From positions 1-52,447 of the forward strand of contig JBBILQ010000012.1 of the NCBI GenBank assembly GCA_037444845.1: a stretch of 52,447 nt of DNA. The letters run 5' to 3'. Shown here one piece after another: positions 43,101-50,751 of the stretch. The notes beneath the pieces were generated by a model, which saw only the letters and a program-made list of their open reading frames with translations, made no database searches and was not told the DNA's origin. Position 1 is the first letter of the stretch. Every line of letters starts with the position of its first letter. The position numbers were made by a program, and so were the translations under genes. Source of the stretch: JARYMI01 sp037444845 (GTDB taxonomy: Bacteria > Acidobacteriota > Aminicenantia > Aminicenantales > UBA8522).

Positions 43101-43548
43101 GGTAAATTCCGAAGGTTGCCTGAAGCTTGCCGTCCAAGATAATCGGAGACGCGATGACGGAGACAGGGATGAGCCGGCCGTCCTTCCTTTGTCGGACTGT
43201 TTCGAACGACACTTTCTCGCCGTTGATCACTCTCTGGGTGATCAAGACGGCTGTGCTTATCTCGCTGGGCGGGACAATCAGGTTATCGAGCAACTGGCCG
43301 ATAATTTCTTCCGTCTCAAAACCGAAGATTTTTTTGAACTCGCCGTTGACCCTGAGAAGATGGCCTTCTCGATCGGCAATGATGATGCCTTCCTGAGCAA
43401 CCTCGAACAGCTTCTCAAAATAGACCTCTTCCTGCCTGAGCTCTTTTTGGCGTTGCCCGTTCGCTTGAGGAGGAGTAGGGGCACCCTCAGACTGGGTTAG
43501 GTCGCGGCCTTCTCCCGATTCGTCAGTCTTGTGTTCGATTGGAGACAT
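40174..43548 (-). CDS. Hybrid sensor histidine kinase, PAS-PAS-GAF-PAS-HK-REC-REC
   Basis: A 1124-aa, apparently cytosolic kinase with no membrane segments. Two PAS domains (about 45-285) come first, then a GAF domain (about 300-450), a third PAS (about 460-580) and HisKA with the H-box ISHEIRTPMNGILG. The HATPase has TGIGIPEEKQ and GSGLGLAIS. Two receivers follow, with Asp in LILLDANLPG and LILMDIQMP. Two receivers plus a separate Hpt suggest a branched phosphorelay ending in the GGDEF regulator. The signal is unknown; PAS and GAF suit redox or small-molecule sensing. Confidence 0.92.
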   Translation of the reverse strand: MSPIEHKTDESGEGRDLTQSEGAPTPPQANGQRQKELRQEEVYFEKLFEVAQEGIIIADREGHLLRVNGEFKKIFGFETEEIIGQLLDNLIVPPSEISTAVLITQRVINGEKVSFETVRQRKDGRLIPVSVIASPIILDGKLQATFGIYRDISAQKKTLEDLRNSERRFLDIALSSADWIWEMDKNGIYTFASGRVKQILGYAPEEIIGKSPFELMPEEEASRIRVLFERIFAQKEAINDLENWNLTKDGRLVCLLTNGLPIVDEKNELLGYRGMDIDITERKRAEAEILKQKILLEGINKLFQKVLSEESYADMAMSCLQIAVELTGSRFGFIGETNAHGLLDVISLTDSGWNACGITRDDAVELLKNMKIRGLWSLPIKDGQTHIINDPGAHPLRVGTPPGHPSLSSLLCIPLKQAGNAFGVLVLANKKSGYDSDDKTVVESLATAFVEALNRKRAEEATQRESEKLSAIISGIEEGIVFTDSDDRIVEVNDYFLNIFGKKRSEVLGLTLWDIHLGESLENLKSSVENFKKNPASPPLEIQKTLGQMDIIYRIKPIYADNTYKGILLSLADVSELIRARREAQAANKAKSEFLANISHEIRTPMNGILGMTELALDTQLTPEQREYLKGIKSSAESLMGLINDVLDFSKIEARKVELESTAFSLEDFVFETLAPVAIQAHRNRLDLAIDIDPSVDPRVVGDPGRLRQILINLVGNAIKFTEKGEVIIAVEEAAKSQEDITLHFVISDTGIGIPEEKQKVIFDVFAQADSSMTRKYGGSGLGLAISSQLVGLLGGRIWVESAVRKGSRFHFTARFGRLKEEPDKPAVLARSTAATRPLLLVEDNQSCLGLLEKLTSHWGFKTTRAESADETIVILDDIRDKEKRVPLILLDANLPGHDSFLILDYIKNNPDIAKSTVVMMSSANSRVEATPWMKLGIPAYLNKPIKPSELRKVLLEVLGIAPQPQELPPPESRQAAPAARQTYRILIAEDNLVNQRVAIYMLEKQGHHVTGVMNGEEALGALEKGNFELILMDIQMPRMDGFQATQLIRQKEKKSGDHIPIIAMTAHAMKGDRERCLKMGMDDYISKPLNANQLTETIARVMNQDPSSPSSNGLQGKNKEPSR

Positions 43549-43662
43549 AGATTTTTCCGGTTCTCGACGAATATCAGCCTGATTCTATCTGCTCATCCTG
43601 GCCGGTCAATCGCCTTTCTGGGTGAAAGCAGGGGTGATTTTCTTTTACCTTCTGTCCTCGGC

Positions 43663-43714
43663 GGGGGTGAATCGGGCCGCTGCGCAACGGGGAGCGCGCG
43701 CCGGAATCACCCCC
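43663..43714. repeat. Inverted repeat between kinase and zinc-ribbon gene
   Basis: Arms GGGGGTGA and TCACCCCC with a 36-base GC-rich loop. Another AGGGGTGA lies about 30 bases to the left. No T-run follows, so a standard terminator is unlikely. It may be a small palindromic repeat. Confidence 0.3.
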
Positions 43715-43759
43715 TTTGATCTGTGGCCGAAATCTTGAGCAAATAGCTTCCAGGAAGAC

Positions 43760-44389
43760 TCAAGGAGGAGTGATCAGCTTTTTTTGACGGGAGAGTTCCC
43801 TCAGCTTGGCGAACCGCTTCCCCAACTCGCGAATGTAGGTTCGGCTGTTCCAGTTGTCTTTAGCGAGATACTTAAGCTCAAGGATAACGTTGTCCAGACA
43901 GGCCAGCTTCTCTTCTTTTTTGTACATCTCAACTTCCTTAGGAAGAATAATGGCTCGCTCGTAGCGGCAGCGTTCAACGCTCTGGAAGATGGCTTCTCCA
44001 GCCTCGTTTCTTGACGAGCTTTCCTCCCCCGGGAGGACAAGCTTGGATTTTCCCTTTTCGATTTTCGCCTTGGCATAGTCCAGGGCCAGGAGGGCGTCTT
44101 TATCGACGAAAGCAGAGTCGTTGTCAGCGTGGTCCTTGATCGGCGCCTCAATATTGAGGGTTAGCCAGAGAAGCCTTTCATCCTGGGCGGCCTCTTCAGA
44201 GAAGGCCTGTTTCCTGTGGACGACCTTATTTTCTTGGTAAGGCTTGTGCCTGGACAAGAAAGGACAGGCTGGCGGGCAGTTGATTCTCTTTTCCCGGATC
44301 AGTCCGCAACAGAGCGAACAGAGGTTCGAATTCAGGGCAGGGCAGGCTCTCTTCGCTTTTCTCTGGTTGCAGCGCGAGCATTTGGCCAC
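43760..44389 (-). CDS. Cys-rich zinc-ribbon-like protein of unknown function
   Basis: About 209 aa. The first 45 residues carry eight Cys in CSRCNQ, CPALNSNLCSLCCG and CPPACPF, probably two zinc knuckles. The rest is helical and charged and has no motif I recognise. The GTG at 44389 (VAKCSRC) is preferred because AAAGGA lies nine bases before it; a TTG at 44407 overlaps the previous stop and is the alternative. It follows the Mth938-like gene and rnc, which hints at an RNA- or translation-related role, a weak inference. Confidence 0.65.
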   Translation of the reverse strand: MAKCSRCNQRKAKRACPALNSNLCSLCCGLIREKRINCPPACPFLSRHKPYQENKVVHRKQAFSEEAAQDERLLWLTLNIEAPIKDHADNDSAFVDKDALLALDYAKAKIEKGKSKLVLPGEESSSRNEAGEAIFQSVERCRYERAIILPKEVEMYKKEEKLACLDNVILELKYLAKDNWNSRTYIRELGKRFAKLRELSRQKKLITPP

Positions 44390-44403
44390 GGACTCAGGTC
44401 CTT

Positions 44404-44742
44404 TCAACAGGTGAGATGAAAGGCTCCTGCCGTCTTCTTATGAGCGGCGAGCTCATTGAAGATCTGCGCTGCCTTTTTAGTTTTTTCGACCCGGAAAACG
44501 ATGCCTTTTGATTGAACCGCTTGGTGAACTTCGGAGCTAACCTTCATGAGGCCAAAAAAACCAGTCCCTATGACGAGGGCCTCGATGTCTTCCTGGAGAA
44601 CGTCTTCGATGTCCTCCAGAGCTAATCGATGGCCCTCCTTCCGCCACCAGGAAGGTTTAATCCGGCCGGGGAGCAAAATAAGGTCGGCCGTGTACGTTAC
44701 GCCGTCAACAACCATGGCTCCGAAGTCGTAGTTCTCGATCAT
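44404..44742 (-). CDS. Mth938-like (DUF498) domain protein
   Basis: A 112-aa single-domain protein of the Mth938/NDUFAF3-like fold: YDFGAMVVDGVTYTADLILLPGRI, WWRKEGHRL, EALVIGTGFFGLMKV. Relatives assist assembly of redox complexes in mitochondria; the bacterial role is unclear. It overlaps rnc by ATGA. Confidence 0.85.
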   Translation of the reverse strand: MIENYDFGAMVVDGVTYTADLILLPGRIKPSWWRKEGHRLALEDIEDVLQEDIEALVIGTGFFGLMKVSSEVHQAVQSKGIVFRVEKTKKAAQIFNELAAHKKTAGAFHLTC

Positions 44743-45479
44743 TTTTTCAGCATGAATGTCTCTGCCGTCAGGGACTTCATTTTTCTGCCAAGAAGGCTGT
44801 GGAGAGCCTTTCGAGCGGCCTTTTGCTCGGCGCCCTTTTTGGAATGGCCCCTGGCCTTTGCCAGGGGATATCGGCCGGCATAGACTTCAACGATAAAAAC
44901 CTTCTTGTGGTCTGGACCCATCGAGGTCAAGGTCTTGTAGACCGGATGAGCTAAATTTTCCTTTTGAAAATACTCCTGAAGGGCCGATTTGTAGTTGTCA
45001 ATAACGAATTTCTGGCTGTCGATCTTGCTGTACGATTTCTTGAGAAGCGGCAGGAAGAATTTCTGGGCCGCCTCGTATCCCTGATCAAGATAAACGGCTC
45101 CGACCAGGGCCTCGAGAGCGCCGGCCAGAATCGTCTTTTTTTTTCGGCCGCCGCTCCTCTCTTCGCCCTTGCCCAGCAGGATATGTCTGTCGAGGTTGAT
45201 TTTCTGGCCGAATCGAGCGAGCGAGTCAGAGCTGGCCGCCACGGATTTGACCTTAGAGAGTTCGCCTTCGCTGAGGTGCGGATACTGCGAGATAAAAAAA
45301 TCCGCCAGCACGAGCCCGACAACAGAATCGCCGAGGAATTCCAGGACCTCATTGTCTTTCGCGCTTTTCCGCTGGTGTTCGTACGCATAGGAACTGTGTG
45401 TCAGGGCCTGGGCCAAGAGGTCTTTGTCCCTGAATTCAACGCCAATTATCTTCTCGAACTTGGCAGCTTTTTTATTCAT
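44739..45479 (-). CDS. rnc: Ribonuclease III
   Basis: Double-strand-specific endoribonuclease (246 aa). It has the signature NEVLEFLGDSVVGLVLADF with its catalytic acids, the second acidic site LAGALEALVGAVYLDQGYE, and a C-terminal dsRNA-binding domain ending in GAEQKAARKALHSLL. The ATG at 45479 was chosen; a GTG two codons earlier is possible. Its ribosome site is weak. It lies 12 bases after pyrC. Confidence 0.95.
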   Translation of the reverse strand: MNKKAAKFEKIIGVEFRDKDLLAQALTHSSYAYEHQRKSAKDNEVLEFLGDSVVGLVLADFFISQYPHLSEGELSKVKSVAASSDSLARFGQKINLDRHILLGKGEERSGGRKKKTILAGALEALVGAVYLDQGYEAAQKFFLPLLKKSYSKIDSQKFVIDNYKSALQEYFQKENLAHPVYKTLTSMGPDHKKVFIVEVYAGRYPLAKARGHSKKGAEQKAARKALHSLLGRKMKSLTAETFMLKK

Positions 45480-45491
45480 CAGCACGAGATA

Positions 45492-46775
45492 TTAAGAAAA
45501 AGGATAGACAATCTTCCCCGCCACGATCGTCATCACCGGCGCGCCCTTGAGCTTCCAGCCGTGAAAGGGGTTGTTCCGGCTCTTGGACGCAAACGTCGTG
45601 ATATCGATGACTGTTTCCTTGTGCAAGTTGAGAATGGTCAGGTCGGCATCCGCCCCCGCCGTCAACCGTCCTTTGTTTGCCAAGCCCAGGATCCGGGCCG
45701 GGTTTGTCGAGATCATTTCGATGAACCGGGACAAGTCAAGCACGTTTTTGTTGACCAGTCTGTCGAGGAGGAGAGAAACAGCGGTTTCTAAGCCGTTGAT
45801 GCCGAAAGGAGCGCGGTCGAATTCGACATCTTTTTCTTCTGCCGTATGGGGGGCATGATCTGTGGCCAGGACGTCAATGACGCCCGTCCTGACCGCTGCC
45901 AGCAGAGCCTGCACATCCCTCTGGCTGCGCAAAGGAGGATTAACCTTGAGGTTCGTGTCATAATTGGCCAGGGCTTCGTCTGAGAGGACGAGATGATGCG
46001 GCGTCACTTCAGCCGTCACCCTAACGTTTCGTTTTCTTGCTTCCTCGACCAGTCGCGCTCCGCCCCGTGTGCTCAAGTGGGCAATGTGGATTCTGGCCCG
46101 GGCTGCTTCTGTTAGGATGACATCCCTTGCGACCATAACCTCTTCGGCTGAGGCGGGAATTCCTTTAAGACCCAAAAAAAAGGAATGAGAGCCCTCGTGC
46201 ATGAGGCCGTCCTGGCTGAGGTCGAAATCTTCGCAGTGGTCAATGACGAGCGTCTGCAGGAAATCTGAGTATTCCAAAGCCCGCCGCATGACCAGGCTAT
46301 CCTGGATGCAACGGCCGTCGTCGGAGAAGGCAACCGCTCCGGCATCCAAAAGGTCGGCCATATCGGTGAGCTGTTCTCCCCTCAGGCCGTTGGTGACGGC
46401 AGCAATCGGGAAGATGTTGACCGCAGCCCTCTTCCGTGCTTCGGCGAGGATGAATTCGGTCACGCCGCGATTGTCGTTGACCGGGTCGGTATTGGGCATG
46501 GCGCAGATAGAGGTAAACCCTCCCCTGGCCGCTGCCCGGGAGGCTGTCTGGATATCCTCTTTGTATTCCTGGCCGGGTTCGCGTAGATGGGCATGCATAT
46601 CGATGAAACCGGGAGCTACGACAAGCCGTGAAACATCAAGCACTTTAAACCCTTCGGCTTCTTCGATCTTTGGCTTGATATCGGCGATCTTTCCTTGGTC
46701 GATGAGGATGTCCAGCGTCTCATCTGTGCCGGAGGACGGGTCGACAACTCTTCCGTTCCTAATCAGCAGTCTCAC
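45492..46775 (-). CDS. pyrC: Dihydroorotase
   Basis: Zinc amidohydrolase (427 aa) closing the dihydroorotate ring in pyrimidine synthesis. Metal-binding GFIDMHAHLREPG, the AMPNTDP motif, VIDHCED, HIAHLSTRGG and the catalytic Asp in VLATDHAPHT are all present. It overlaps pyrB by 17 bases. Confidence 0.95.
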   Translation of the reverse strand: MRLLIRNGRVVDPSSGTDETLDILIDQGKIADIKPKIEEAEGFKVLDVSRLVVAPGFIDMHAHLREPGQEYKEDIQTASRAAARGGFTSICAMPNTDPVNDNRGVTEFILAEARKRAAVNIFPIAAVTNGLRGEQLTDMADLLDAGAVAFSDDGRCIQDSLVMRRALEYSDFLQTLVIDHCEDFDLSQDGLMHEGSHSFFLGLKGIPASAEEVMVARDVILTEAARARIHIAHLSTRGGARLVEEARKRNVRVTAEVTPHHLVLSDEALANYDTNLKVNPPLRSQRDVQALLAAVRTGVIDVLATDHAPHTAEEKDVEFDRAPFGINGLETAVSLLLDRLVNKNVLDLSRFIEMISTNPARILGLANKGRLTAGADADLTILNLHKETVIDITTFASKSRNNPFHGWKLKGAPVMTIVAGKIVYPFS

Positions 46776-47697
46776 GCTCTCTTCCTCCTAACAGAAGATA
46801 GAGAATGGCCATTCGGATGGCGATGCCGTTTTCGACTTGTTTGAGGATAACCGATTTGACCGAATCGGCCATTTCCGAGGAGATCTCAACACCCCGGTTG
46901 ATCGGTCCCGGATGCATGATGATAGCGTCTTTATTGGCCAATCGGAACCTTTTCTCTGTCAGACAATAGAGGTTTCTGTACTCCCGGATCGAAGGGAAGA
47001 AGTTGGCTTTCTGACGTTCTGTCTGGATGCGGAGCATCATGATGACGTCAGCTCCGGCAAGAGACTCATCCAGGCTATGGCTGGTCGTTGCGCCGAAATT
47101 CTTGAACTCTTCGGGCAGAAGGGAAGGAGGGCCGACAAGAGTGATCTGAGCGCCGAGCTTGCTGAGCAGGAACAGATTCGACCTGGCCACACGGCTGTGG
47201 AGGATGTCTCCGACAATGACGACGCTGAGGTTCGTGAAGCTTTTCTTAGTCTGACGGATGGTGAAAGCGTCCAAAAGAGCCTGAGTGGGATGCTCATGGC
47301 TGCCGTCGCCGGCGTTGATAACATGGGAACGGCAGAACGTTGACACAAAGTGAGGGGCGCCGGAACAAGGATGGCGGATAACAAGGGCGTCCGGGTTCAT
47401 GGCCTCAAGGTTTAACACCGTGTCCTTCAGGCTTTCTCCTTTAACCACGCTGCTCGTCTGCTGGCTGAAGTTGATGATGTCGGCGCTCAGCCTTTTGGCT
47501 GCCAGCTCAAAAGAACTGCGCGTCCGCGTGCTCGGTTCGAAGAAAAGGTTGACGATCGTCTTGCCGCGCAGAGTTGGGACTTTTTTCACCTCCCGGGTTG
47601 AGATTTCGGAAAGAGATTCGGCCGTGTCCAGGACAGTTAGGATGTCGGAGACATCGAGATGCTGGATGCCCAGGAGATGTCGCTGTTTGAATTCCAA
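46759..47697 (-). CDS. pyrB: Aspartate carbamoyltransferase catalytic subunit
   Basis: Condenses carbamoyl phosphate with aspartate (312 aa). FFEPSTRTRSSFELAAKRL binds carbamoyl phosphate; HPTQALLDAFTI and HPGPINRGVEIS are the other family motifs. No pyrI regulatory gene follows, so this belongs to the PyrR-regulated, Bacillus-like arrangement. Confidence 0.95.
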   Translation of the reverse strand: MEFKQRHLLGIQHLDVSDILTVLDTAESLSEISTREVKKVPTLRGKTIVNLFFEPSTRTRSSFELAAKRLSADIINFSQQTSSVVKGESLKDTVLNLEAMNPDALVIRHPCSGAPHFVSTFCRSHVINAGDGSHEHPTQALLDAFTIRQTKKSFTNLSVVIVGDILHSRVARSNLFLLSKLGAQITLVGPPSLLPEEFKNFGATTSHSLDESLAGADVIMMLRIQTERQKANFFPSIREYRNLYCLTEKRFRLANKDAIIMHPGPINRGVEISSEMADSVKSVILKQVENGIAIRMAILYLLLGGRERETAD

Positions 47698-47707
47698 GAT
47701 TCTGCTC

Positions 47708-48262
47708 CTACTTCAATTCAGCGGGTTCGGTGATCAAGACCTCATCGGCTTCGTCGACCTCGCCGAGCTTGACCTGGACGACTTCCCGCTTAGAGGTTGG
47801 CAGGACTTTTCCCACGTAGTCAGCCCTTATCGGAAGCTCACGATGGCCTCGATCGATGAGGACGAGCAGCTGGACAGTCTGCGGGCGGCCGAGGTCGAAC
47901 AAACTGTCCATGGCCGCGCGGATTGTCCGTCCTGTGAAAAGCACGTCATCGACAAGGAGAACATCTTTTTTGGAGATCGGAAAATCGATCTCCGTCTTCT
48001 GGACCATGTGCTGGGTTTCCAGCTCAGCGAAGTCATCTCGGTAGAGGGTAATGTCCAGAACGCCGACGGGGATGTCCACTTTCTCCAAATCTTGAATCAG
48101 CTTTGAGATACGCTTGCCCAAGTAAATGCCGCGTGTTCTAATCCCCACGATGACCAGGTTCTTCAGGTTGCGGTTCCGCTCTAAGATCTCCGTCGTCATC
48201 CGGTAAAGAGACCTTTTGATTTTGGCTGCGTCCATCACCCTGGCTTTGATTTTTTCTTCCAT
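47708..48262 (-). CDS. pyrR: PyrR bifunctional regulator / uracil phosphoribosyltransferase
   Basis: A 184-aa protein with the PRPP-binding loop VLLVDDVLFTGRTIRAAMD, the N-terminal RMTTEILERN and VGIRTRGIYLGKRI. In its family it binds pyr mRNA leaders in response to UMP. The 100-base gap before it shows GAGGAGACAGGAG-type ribosome sites but no clear PyrR binding loop or terminator pair. It starts the pyrR-pyrB-pyrC run. Confidence 0.93.
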   Translation of the reverse strand: MEEKIKARVMDAAKIKRSLYRMTTEILERNRNLKNLVIVGIRTRGIYLGKRISKLIQDLEKVDIPVGVLDITLYRDDFAELETQHMVQKTEIDFPISKKDVLLVDDVLFTGRTIRAAMDSLFDLGRPQTVQLLVLIDRGHRELPIRADYVGKVLPTSKREVVQVKLGEVDEADEVLITEPAELK

Positions 48263-48362
48263 GAAGATCTCCTGTCTCCTCAGCGAGTTCCCTTCCTGGG
48301 GAAAACAGAGGCCAATTTTCTAATGAACATGCCCTAATTGGAGAAAAAAGTCAAACTTTTCG

Positions 48363-49295
48363 TTATAGAGCCCCTTTTGACTTCTTGAAAAAGTCCTGGG
48401 CAACTGCCACGTCTTTGCTGACCTGGCGGACGAGGGCGTTGGGGCTGGAGAACTTTTTTTCGTCCCTGATTTTCTTGAGGAGGCCCAGGCGGATCCTTCT
48501 TCCGTAGATTCTTCGTTTGAACCCGAAGATGAACGTTTCGACCTGGAACGTATCCCTTCCGAAGGTGGGGCGGAAGCCGATGTTCGTTACGGAAGGATAC
48601 GTTTGACGGCTCAGCGTGGCGGCTGTGATAAAAACTCCTTCTGGGGTGATTTCGTTGGCCGTGTGGATATTGGCGGTCGGAAGCCCGAGAGAGGCACCGC
48701 GCGAGGAGCCTTTGATGACTTTGCCTTCAATCTCATACGGATACCCTAACAAAGCGTTAGCTTCTTGCACTTTTCCCTCGAAGAGAAAGGAGCGGATAAG
48801 ACTGCTGCTGACAGTCCGTCCCTTGGTTTTGACCTGGGGAAAAGAATGGACGATGACGCCGTGTTCGCGGCCGAGCCGGCGCATAGCTTTGATATTTCCC
48901 TGACGCTTCAGGCCAAACCTGAAATTTTCGCCAACAATAACCTCTTTGGCCCCGAGAAGAGAGATGAGGATATCCTGGAAGAATTCTCGGCTCGATAGGC
49001 GAGAGAAGGCCTGGCCAAAGGGTGCCACCAGCACGGCCTGAACGCCTAATTTCCTCAGGCCTGCCAGCCGCTGCCCCAGTGTCTGGATCATGGCCACCCT
49101 TTGTTGGCCAAGGACTTTCTCGGGATGAGGAGAGAAGGTGAGGACGAGCGAGCAAAGGCCGCCGACATGGGCCCGCTCCACGAGGGCGCGCAAGATAGCT
49201 TTGTGTCCCAGATGAAGACCGTCAAAATTTCCTATGGCAACGGCCGTAGGACGGGGGAAGCGAGACAGATGTGTGAAGCCTCGGAGGATCTGCAT
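48363..49295 (-). CDS. ribF: Bifunctional riboflavin kinase / FAD synthetase
   Basis: A 310-aa RibF. The nucleotidyltransferase domain opens AIGNFDGLHLGHKAIL and has GENFRFG and SSSLIRSFL. The C-terminal kinase domain has GSSRGASLGLPTANI and TNIGFRPTF. It makes FMN and FAD, which the flavoproteins of the hdr-flx-frd operon need in quantity. It begins four bases after the DUF1844 gene. Confidence 0.94.
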   Translation of the reverse strand: MQILRGFTHLSRFPRPTAVAIGNFDGLHLGHKAILRALVERAHVGGLCSLVLTFSPHPEKVLGQQRVAMIQTLGQRLAGLRKLGVQAVLVAPFGQAFSRLSSREFFQDILISLLGAKEVIVGENFRFGLKRQGNIKAMRRLGREHGVIVHSFPQVKTKGRTVSSSLIRSFLFEGKVQEANALLGYPYEIEGKVIKGSSRGASLGLPTANIHTANEITPEGVFITAATLSRQTYPSVTNIGFRPTFGRDTFQVETFIFGFKRRIYGRRIRLGLLKKIRDEKKFSSPNALVRQVSKDVAVAQDFFKKSKGAL

Positions 49296-49299
49296 GGTA

Positions 49300-49599
49300 T
49301 CAGAGCTTGATGGCCTCTGCTTTTTCCAGGTAGTGCATCTTCAGCTGCTGGAGACAGGCTTCCAGGAATTTCTCCTCCTCGGTCTCAAGATTTCCCTTTG
49401 TCCGGTCCTTCAAAAGGTCGAGGATGTCGATCAGCCGCCGGGCCAATTCAAGGTTCTTTCCCCCCTGGGAGTGGCTCGGGTCTTCAATCACTCCAAGCTT
49501 AATCAAGGCTTGGGTATAGAAGGGAAAAACGATCGAGCCGAATTCTAACGGAGGAAGAAATTCTTTTTTGTTTTCTTCTTTCGACTCTTTGTTTTCCAT
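49300..49599 (-). CDS. DUF1844 domain protein
   Basis: A 99-aa helical protein. A charged N-terminus leads to FGSIVFPFYTQALIKLGVIEDP, the DUF1844 landmark, then KNLELARRLIDILDLLKDRTKGNLETEEE. Function unknown. It sits between prfB and ribF with gaps of 14 and 4 bases. Confidence 0.85.
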   Translation of the reverse strand: MENKESKEENKKEFLPPLEFGSIVFPFYTQALIKLGVIEDPSHSQGGKNLELARRLIDILDLLKDRTKGNLETEEEKFLEACLQQLKMHYLEKAEAIKL

Positions 49600-49613
49600 T
49601 TTTTTCCTCCAGG

Positions 49614-50751
49614 TTATGAACTCGGAGCCCGTTTTTTTCTCAAAACGAGGTGGGCCTTGATGAATTCGTCGAGCTCTCCGTCCAGAATTTTATCGACCTC
49701 TCCCGTTTCAGCCTTTGTCCGCAGGTCTTTGACCAGCCGATAGGGGTGGAGCACGTAGGAACGGATCTGATTTCCCCAGGCGATGTCCGACTTGCTCTCC
49801 TCCATCTTTTCGAATTTTTCGAGTTGTCTTTGCTTCTCTCGCTCATACAGGCGGGCCTTGAGTACGTTCATGGCCGAGGCTTTGTTTTTGTGCTGCGACC
49901 TCTCGCTCTGGCACTGGACGACGATTCCCGTGGGAACATGAGTGATCCGGACGGCTGAATCCGTGACGTTGACATGCTGCCCTCCCCGGCCAGAAGCTCG
50001 GTAGGTATCGACACGAAGATCCTCCGGGTTTATCTCCACCTGGATATCTTCCTCGACTTCAGGAAAGATGAAAACAGCGGCGAAGGACGTATGGCGCCTT
50101 TTGTTGGCGTCGAACGGAGAAATCCGGACAAGGCGGTGGACTCCGGATTCCTGGCTCAGGAAGCCGTACGCGTAATCTCCTGCTACCCGCACTGTGACGC
50201 TCTTTAGGCCCGCCTCCTCACCCGGCAGGTAATCGAGGATTTCGACCTTGAAACCTTTTCGCTCGGCGTAACGAAGATACATCCGCAGGAGCATTTGAGC
50301 CCAATCCTGGGATTCCGTGCCACCTGCACCCGGATGGATGGTTAAGATGGCATTCCGGAGATCATCCTCTTCATAGAAGAGGACCTGGAGTTCGGCGTCC
50401 TCAAGCTTCTCCTGGAAAGAATCGACGGCCCGGCTGAGGTCTTCCCCGACGTCCTCTCCTTCTGAGGCGAGCTCGGCCAGAACCTCAACCTCATCCTTTT
50501 TCTCCTTCAGGAACGAGAAGAATTTCAGGCCGAGGTCGAGCTTTTTCTTTTTTTGCTGGAGAGACAGGGACTTCTTTTGATCCTGCCAGGTGCCGGGGGA
50601 AGAAAGCTCTCTGTTGATAGCCTCGATTTCGGAAGTTTTTCGCTCCAGGTCAAAGAAAACCTCTGAGTTCTTCGAATTTCAGAAGCTGCCCTTTGATTTT
50701 ATCTTGAAGCTCAGAGTATCGTTCGGCGGTCGGATGATTTTTTTCTTTCAT
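49614..50751 (-). CDS. prfB: Peptide chain release factor 2, programmed +1 frameshift
   Basis: RF2 releases peptides at UGA and UAA. The zero frame starts at ATG 50751 and meets TGA after 33 codons (50652-50650). A +1 shift at CTT TGA C continues through 345 more codons, giving about 378 aa. The GGQ loop is in TYRASGRGGQHVNVTDSAVR, and the second domain has HPGAGGTESQDWAQMLLRMY. The main frame alone would start at an internal Met and lack domain 1. It overlaps the lnt 3' end by 41 bases. Confidence 0.95.
50649..50661 (-). promoter_or_regulatory. prfB: prfB +1 frameshift site
   Basis: On the minus strand AGAGG, three bases, then slippery CTT followed by TGA and C. This is the RF2 autoregulatory arrangement: slow UGA decoding when RF2 is scarce favours slipping into the +1 frame. 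AGAGG is a shorter internal Shine-Dalgarno element than in Escherichia coli. Confidence 0.92.

Noticed and set aside
48263..48362. PyrR attenuator in the pyrR leader
   Set aside because: AACTCGCTGAGG is only a partial match to the PyrR binding loop, and no terminator/antiterminator pair fits in 100 bases.
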